Part shown: in pieces, positions 58,308 through 64,000 of the stretch | How positions within the stretch are numbered: position 1 is the stretch's first letter | How the letters are laid out: each line of letters starts with the position of its first letter | Source of the DNA: Tubulanus polymorphus | Lineage: Eukaryota; Nemertea; Palaeonemertea; Tubulaniformes; Tubulanidae | Reading direction: 5' to 3' | NCBI RefSeq assembly: GCF_964204645.1 | Contig: NC_134030.1 | Span: 10,600,278 to 10,664,277, forward strand | Length of the DNA: 64,000 nt | Notes under the pieces: model-generated | Seen by the model: the letters and a program-made list of their open reading frames with translations, nothing else | What the model was told of the DNA's origin: nothing | Databases searched by the model: none | Translations under genes and position numbers: made by a program

Positions 58308-58315
58308 GATAAAAA
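58308..58315 (+). promoter_or_regulatory. TATA-like box of the Ser/Asp-rich gene
   Basis: GATAAAAA lies 90 bp upstream of the start codon at 58405, matching the spacing in the two neighbouring genes. Confidence 0.3.
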
Positions 58316-58404
58316 CATTGTTTCTGTATGTGATGTCCATTGCTGCGAATTCATTTGTCAGGTTCATACGCATACGAATACACGAAGCTTATCTAATCCT
58401 CACA

Positions 58405-58453
58405 ATGAATAAGACATTTTTATTGGCAATGCTAGTCGGGCTCGTTGCGTTGG
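58405..58453 (+). CDS. Ser/Asp-rich gene exon 1 (signal peptide)
   Basis: 49 nt, phase 1 end, the same length and layout as the exon at 54985. Confidence 0.68.
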
Positions 58454-59496
58454 GTAAGTTCGCCGTTATTTCATTTTTTCTAATATGGGAAATCTCGAGA
58501 AAAATGATAAATACGCACTCAGAAAAATGATGGATGGATAAACATAAATATAAATCACTTTGTAGACTCATCACTCTACGCAGAAAAATTGCCACCGTCG
58601 AGAAAAAATGATTTAGATGAAAATGAATACATTTTTTGTGCGATCTTTTTCAAACGAAAAATCAATTTCTTTTTGGAATAATTATGCTTTTTATCGAGCT
58701 ACACGTAAGCTTAATACAACCAATAATTTTCCCGAGTGATTTTCACGCAGAAAAGTGGCGGCCATTGAGAAAAAATGATAATGAATTAATTTTCTTATGT
58801 GTGATTTTTTCAAGCGGTAAATCAATTTCTTTTGAAATAATTACGTATGTTTCTGGGAGCTACAAAAAAGCTTAATACGACTAATCATTTTTCAGTGTGA
58901 TTTTTTTCTTACAGAAGAATGGTCATCGTTGTGGAAAATGATAAATTCACGTGTGAATTATTCTTTTCACACAGAAAATTGATTTCATTTAGAATAATGG
59001 TTCTTTTGAGAACTACAAAAAGATGAATATGATTATTATATGCGTTAAACTGGTTGATAGTAGTTTATACACTTAATCCGTTTTGCTCAAACAAGCTTGA
59101 ATGTCATGGTGGCATGTAACGTTCTGAGATTCTTTATACCGCAATGGACGAGAATCATATCCTCGCGCGTGACCCCATGATACACGTTGTCATTTCAAGA
59201 ATTACCGGCCATTATAAAGATTTTAAACTTGCAGGATTTACTGACTCAGAAAAAGAGCAGAATGATAGTTATCCTACCGATAATGGAATTCATTTAGACA
59301 GATGTTTTGAGGTTAACCTTCCGGAACCAATTCAGGTTCTCTGATTCACATTTCAGCTGCTTTGGTGCAAGGCCAAGATAGCGAGATGACAGACATCGAC
59401 TCCGAAACGGTTACGGAGTCTAAATCCGACTCAAAATCAGCTTCGGACTCGCAGTCGGCCAGTGATGGAAATGAGAGAAAAAAAAGAATGAAGTAA
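58405..59496 (+). CDS. Secreted Ser/Asp/Lys-rich small protein
   Basis: Exons 58405-58453 and 59357-59496 join in phase 1 to give 62 residues. Exon 1 encodes MNKTFLLAMLVGLVAL and ends G|GTAAGT. Exon 2 (acceptor ACATTTCAG) begins AALVQGQDSEMTDIDSE and continues with SKSDSKSASDSQSASD, ending RKKRMK. This is a signal peptide followed by a short hydrophilic, Ser/Asp-rich chain with a basic end and no cysteines; many serines are in acidic context and could be phosphorylated. The last codons contain GTAAGC. Using it as a donor (exon end 59492) and an acceptor at 59827 would replace the end with KNEETMSDR and stop at 59853-59855. I cannot tell which form is used. No family is recognised. Confidence 0.62.
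58575..59035 (+). repeat. Three ~165-bp tandem repeats in intron
   Basis: Copies begin at CAGAAAAATTGCCACCGTCG (about 58580), CAGAAAAGTGGCGGCCATTG (about 58747) and CAGAAGAATGGTCATCGTTG (about 58912). Each then has GAAAAAATGAT-like and ATCAATTTCTTTT-like blocks. Each copy starts with an AG that could act as a phase-compatible acceptor and opens a short frame (EKLPPSRKND, EKWRPLRKND, EEWSSLWKM). Confidence 0.65.
59357..59496 (+). CDS. Ser/Asp-rich gene exon 2 (mature chain)
   Basis: Runs from the CATTTCAG acceptor to TAA at 59494-59496. A 3' AATAAA lies near 59656 for this form and another near 59933 for the alternative three-exon form. Confidence 0.62.
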
Positions 59497-59859
59497 GCGC
59501 CTGGACATCTAACCACAAAAATTACGATATCATTTATACATGTATCAGTTGAACTGCATTTCTCGTAGCGTCTAACGTACAGTGTTTCAGTTTTTGTTTT
59601 GTTGATTCGTCTTGTTATCGTACTCCCAAATACACCACCACCATTTCAAATCCCAGAATAAAGATAGATTAGATTTTCTGCTCAATCTTAGATTTTGAAT
59701 CTAATTGGACTCATGATTTTAAAACTGGGTCCGGACAACATTTGCGAATCTGTTTTCCATGTCTATTGATATCGTAATATTGTTTAGTGTCTATTGATAT
59801 TGTAATAATGATTTCTTATCACTTCAGAAATGAAGAGACGATGTCCGACCGTTAAGATA

Positions 59860-60728
59860 TAATCCACAAACTACAACATAGACCCACAGTAATCAAATCG
59901 ATCACATTTCGAAAACTGGTTTTGTCGATTGGAAATAAAAGATTCTATTACTGACGAAAATTGTATCGCTTCGATTTAGAAGCCTCTGGCGGCAAAGCCG
60001 GCCATTGCATTGCCCGAAGTTCACACGTATTTTAGAATGGAATGCACTGGACACATTGCGGAAAAAAAACGTGTTCAGCAAAGAAGCTGCGGCAAGCGTG
60101 GATGCGTACCGGTACATGCATCGTACGTTAAATGAAAGTCTAAGTCCGAGGCCAAACAAAATCACCCCTGGTTCCCAGTTTTTCGCCAGCGCATTTCGAC
60201 TCTTCGGGAGTAACTGCTAATGGGTCTTTAAGTCACAAATCTGCTGAGCGTTTCGCCGAGCGTTCATAGGGACTTCGTTAGGTTAGGTTTCGAATCCCGA
60301 CTTCGCTGGTTTACACACGTACACACAACAAGACTCAACAAATCAGATCGCGGAGGATTTTTCTGTTACGTACTTTTTTCGCTTGATTCTATTTCTCTGA
60401 TTTGGTTATCTAAGATTTCTCCTCGATATGAATCTATATAAATCCTTTTCCTTTATCGCCAACCCGATACCCCGAAATGGTTGGCATTCAGTATGGAATC
60501 GAGTTCACCGCACACCTGGTGTTGAATGTGCTTAACATAAAATCTGTGGCCACTGAGTATGCATCAATATTTACTAAAAATCTGCAGCATTTACAAGCGA
60601 ACTTTCTTCATCCTTGTCGAATCTATTTGAATTATACAAAGGAATTTCTCTTTGGCGGACGACAATGCGCTGGAAATGTTCCCGGCTAGCTTTTTCCCTG
60701 ACATAATAAAAAATAACGAGTAGCATTC
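59860..60728. other. Intergenic interval with SINE-like B box
   Basis: GGTTTCGAATCCCGAC at about 60283-60298 resembles a pol III B box in a tRNA-derived repeat. Open frames at 60005-60220 and 60477-60689 have no recognisable domain and are not called. Confidence 0.4.
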
Positions 60729-60730
60729 TA

Positions 60731-61142
60731 CGGAAGCGATAAGGGGCCTCGAGTGGTCGCGTTCAAACTCGACAAGTCGTCATATTTATGTCGACATACC
60801 GCGATATATCGCGTCAAGTCGACTTAAATATGTCGCTATATCGTGACGTTTTGACGACATATTTCGTTTTCTCGACCATTTTCCTCGCGACAAGTCGACA
60901 TATTCATGACGACTTGAAACTCAGTCGTCATATTACTGGCGTCCTCATCTTACATTTAGACGTGTCTTCAAATGACGGCTTGTCCCGTGGAAAATGGGCG
61001 AAAAAGCGAAATTTGTCGTGAAAACGTCACGATATGTCGACATATTCATGTCGACTTGACGCGATATATCGCGATATATCGACATAAATATGGCGACTTG
61101 CCGAGTTTGAACGCGACATCTCGAGGCCCTTTATCGCTCCCG
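60731..61142 (+). mobile_element. 412-bp palindromic transposon, copy 1
   Basis: Ends CGGAAGCGATAAGGGGCCTC and GAGGCCCTTTATCGCTCCCG are inverted and flanked by TA. Arms of at least 130 bp are inverted copies made of short motifs such as ATGTCGACATA and CGCGATATATCGCG. The asymmetric centre contains GCGTCCTCATCTTACATT. Confidence 0.9.
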
Positions 61143-61220
61143 TAGACTTGATTCAGTTTTTCCTAGAATAATGAAATCAAATGACATCGGTTGATGATTT
61201 CCCTCAACGGCAGGTGATTA

Positions 61221-61632
61221 CGGAAGCGATAAAGGGCCTCGAGTTGTCGCGTTCAAACTCGACAAGTCGCCTTATTTATGTCGATATATCGCGATATATC
61301 GCGTCAAGTCGACATGAATATGTCGACATATCGTGACGTTTTCACGACAAATTTCGCTTTTTTGCTCATTTTCCACGGGACAAGCCGTCATTTGAAGACA
61401 TGTCTAAATGTAAGATGAGGACGCCAGTAATATGACGACTGAGTTTCAAGTCGTCATGAATATGTCGACTTGTCGCGAGGAAAATGGTCGAGAAAACGAA
61501 ATATGTCGTCAAAACGTCACGTTATATCGACATATTCATGTCGACTTGACGCGATATATCGCGGTATGTCGACATAAATATGGCGACTTGTCGAGTTGGA
61601 ACGCGACATCTCGAGGCCCTTTATCGCTTCCG
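61221..61632 (-). mobile_element. 412-bp palindromic transposon, copy 2
   Basis: Exactly the same length as copy 1, flanked by TA, with its asymmetric centre inverted (AATGTAAGATGAGGACGC). It therefore sits opposite to copy 1, only 78 bp away. Confidence 0.9.
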
Positions 61633-61989
61633 TAGGTGATGGAGATCGGTAGCGTACCAACAACGCAGTTGCAAAAAAGAAGTTGTATTTACAAATAGTA
61701 TCGATAATTCTGGGTATTGCCTACATTTTGTAAAAGCCTTATTTCACAACCACATCTTTTTCGAACGAAATATCATAGTGTTCTGTTAGTAATTCGGAAT
61801 AAACCAGTTTTTTTTAAATTTTAGGCAATTTCGGAGAACTCGGAAGAAACTAGTGATTTTGGAGGTAAAATCAGATTAATATCTCGGAAGAAACTAGTTT
61901 TCTCTTCCAATGTAAAATGATTTTCTAGGTTCACCTCGAGTTTTTAACTTGGAATGAACTAGTCTCTACAGTTAAAAGCTATTTTTGAA

Positions 61990-62070
61990 GATTTATTCTG
62001 CGCCTACGCGGCAGGGATTCGAACCTGATGGCATCGCAAGACTCGGCCACGAAACCCATGTGCATAACTA
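61990..62070 (-). repeat. tRNA-derived SINE relic (A and B boxes)
   Basis: On the - strand GTGGCCGAGTCTTGCG and, about 15 nt on, GGTTCGAATCCCTGCC resemble tRNA A and B boxes, but the spacing is too short for a functional tRNA. Confidence 0.5.
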
Positions 62071-62511
62071 AATATCATCTCACTACGCGTGTTATCTCAC
62101 TTAGTTTGCGCAGAATTTTCACACACTTTGACTTTACACACCTTTCGACAATCCAAACCGTTTTGCGTTTAAGATAAGTAACGGAAATGATATATAACTG
62201 CGCGAGTAAACAAGTTGTCTAGAAATACGCTGAGATGCGAGTCTCCTGGAATCAGTACTACAGACCGGGGACTTGTTATCTGCATTTCGGGCTTAGTACC
62301 CAGTCCGATTATTGTAAAATTTCTGACGCTTATTCGCTGAGATGTTATATCTTATTGTTTTATAAGAAATATGGTCCAAATCAAGGTTTCAGGGCATACA
62401 CACCTCTAGCTTTTTCTGAAACCTTGCCGATTTATTACAGTTATTATGAATGTAACCATTATGTACTTTATGTAACCTTTAAAGCGCATTATTATTTTAT
62501 GATTAACTGTA

Positions 62512-62923
62512 CGGAAGCGATAAAGGGCCTCGAGATGTCGCGTTCCAACTCGACAAGTCGTCATATTTATGTCCATATATCGCGATATATCGCGTCAAGT
62601 CGACATGAATATGTCGACATATCGTGACGTTTTGACGACATATTTCGGTTTTGCGACCATTTTCCTCGCGACAAGTCGACATATTCATGACGACTTGAAA
62701 CCCAGTCGTCATATTAGTGGCGTCCTCATCTTACATTTAGACGTGTCTTCAAATGACGGTTTGTCCCGTGGAAAATGGGCAAAAAAGCAAAATTTGTCGT
62801 GAAAACGTCACGATATGGCGACATATTCATGTCGACTTGATGCGATATATCGCGATATGTCGACATAAATATGACGACTTGTCGAGTTGGAACGCGACAA
62901 CTCGAGGCCCCTTATCGCTTCCG
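62512..62923 (+). mobile_element. 412-bp palindromic transposon, copy 3
   Basis: Same length, ends and TA flanks as copies 1 and 2; centre in the same orientation as copy 1. No coding capacity. Confidence 0.9.
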
Positions 62924-62925
62924 TA

Positions 62926-64000
62926 TAACTGTTATCTATTCAGGAATAAAGATGATAATAATAACGATCTATAAAAACCTCTCCTGAGTCATTAAAATCT
63001 GAATCACTTACGGCAGAACCATGGCACTACTACACCGGGTAGAATTCTTAAACTTTTTGACTCTGTAAAAACCGTTACAATAATGTTAATATACATTTTT
63101 TCAATTTAGAGTTTATTACTCAACAGACGACATTTTTGCACAGAGCAGATATTACGAGAAAAAAAAGAAAACAATTCAAGAAAATGACAGGCTTAAGTGA
63201 ACATAATTAAATTCGACAGTGAAAAAACATCATGATTATGTTACTTCAATTTTATTCAATAAAAGGCCATGCCTTTTCTTATGTAGTTAACTAGAGACAA
63301 ACGCGTCTTACCAGAGGAATTCAATAGTCTTTGAAATTTTACTACGCTAACTTTAAAGGGTTCTGTGTTAGTCGATGTGCGCTTCGTCATCAATATTGGC
63401 GTTTTTTTAAAATAGCAATAATAATTATAAATTTGGCGTTTATTTCACGCCATCAATATATTGTAGCTAAACTGGTTGCCGGTCAATTCAATTCAATTAT
63501 CGATCAAATTGATCTTTTAATATGATATAGTCTATATGATATTATTTATTGACAATATTAAGCAATTTACGTGTTAACTCACGAGGCATCAATAGAAATT
63601 CAAGCTAGTTTTCTTGTCGATGCAACATTTAATAATGCACATGTATGTAACGGCTATCAATTGCCAATGATTCAAATGCCAACCCGAAGTTACGCACTTA
63701 CAAATCGTTCCCAATTCACTTTATTTGAACTCAAAAATCATTTACTCTCGCCAAGACTGATACCCGTCGTGACTTTTCCAAAAAACGAATTTAGTGCCCA
63801 CTCACCTCGTATCGAAACAGGTACGCCCTGAAGGCAGAACGTGCCAAATCTGCAATTGCAGGAAGATGAAATCCGAAATCTGTGAGGTCTAAAATAGATA
63901 AGAGATCCATAGTGCGCCAAAACGGGTTGTCGTTTTTGGCGCCCACATCCAGAAGTTCGCTGGTTAGCTTTCTCGTGCAAGGCGATTTACACTAAAAATT
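62926..64000. other. Right-end non-coding interval
   Basis: The dispersed repeat shared with 1615-1960 spans about 63065-63505. A frame from about 63571 to 63831 has no domain and no clear start codon. Nothing else is supported to the end of the window. Confidence 0.4.
63065..63505 (+). repeat. Dispersed repeat, also at 1.6-2.0 kb
   Basis: ACCGTTACAATAATGTTAAT, GTCATCAATATTGGCGTTT and TTGCCGGTCAATTCAATTCA occur in the same order as at 1615-1960. Confidence 0.6.

Noticed and set aside
62235-62627. 130-codon open frame on +
   Set aside because: Its 3' part runs into the 412-bp transposon at 62512; no recognisable domain before it.

Overview
This window is animal (metazoan) nuclear DNA. The evidence is two intron-containing Antp-class homeobox genes with conserved intron positions, GT-AG exons with AATAAA signals, an intact nuclear tRNA-Glu gene, and many short non-autonomous transposons plus degraded non-LTR retrotransposons. 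The genome is AT-rich and repeat-dense. An orthologue of the homeobox gene rough (vertebrates lack one) and a secreted antistasin-type gene point to an invertebrate. A lophotrochozoan such as a mollusc, brachiopod, annelid or nemertean is my best guess, but the sequence does not prove a phylum.

Layout. 1-7.4 kb: the 3' part of mnx (Mnx/HB9) on +, with its first exon outside the window. 7.5-26 kb: a large non-coding interval with MITEs, a long foldback palindrome, a 680-bp TGG-rich tract and a dead LINE. 26.2 kb: a RING-finger 3' exon on -. 29.6-32.3 kb: a complete three-exon rough (ro) gene on -, so mnx and ro point toward each other about 22 kb apart. 32.4-46.4 kb: mostly non-coding, with tRNA-Glu(TTC) at 39.7 kb and a cluster of about 110-bp palindromic repeats at 41-42 kb. 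46.4-59.9 kb: three consecutive + strand genes for secreted proteins. 60.7-62.9 kb: three 412-bp palindromic transposons, then a repeat shared with the left end of the window.

The most interesting part is the secreted-protein cluster. Each gene starts with a tiny exon holding only a signal-peptide core and ending in phase 1. The mature parts are unrelated: (1) a run of 87-nt antistasin exons, 72-nt acidic-linker exons and 75-nt N-terminal exons, every one phase 1-1 and divisible by three; (2) a 50-residue tail in which 26 residues are Asp or Glu; (3) a short Ser/Asp/Lys-rich tail. The antistasin gene has grown by a recent tandem duplication of about 2 kb and contains decayed exon copies. Because its internal exons are symmetric, any subset can be spliced without losing frame. 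This resembles micro-exon genes known from other animals. The link between the three genes is my inference from exon structure and position.
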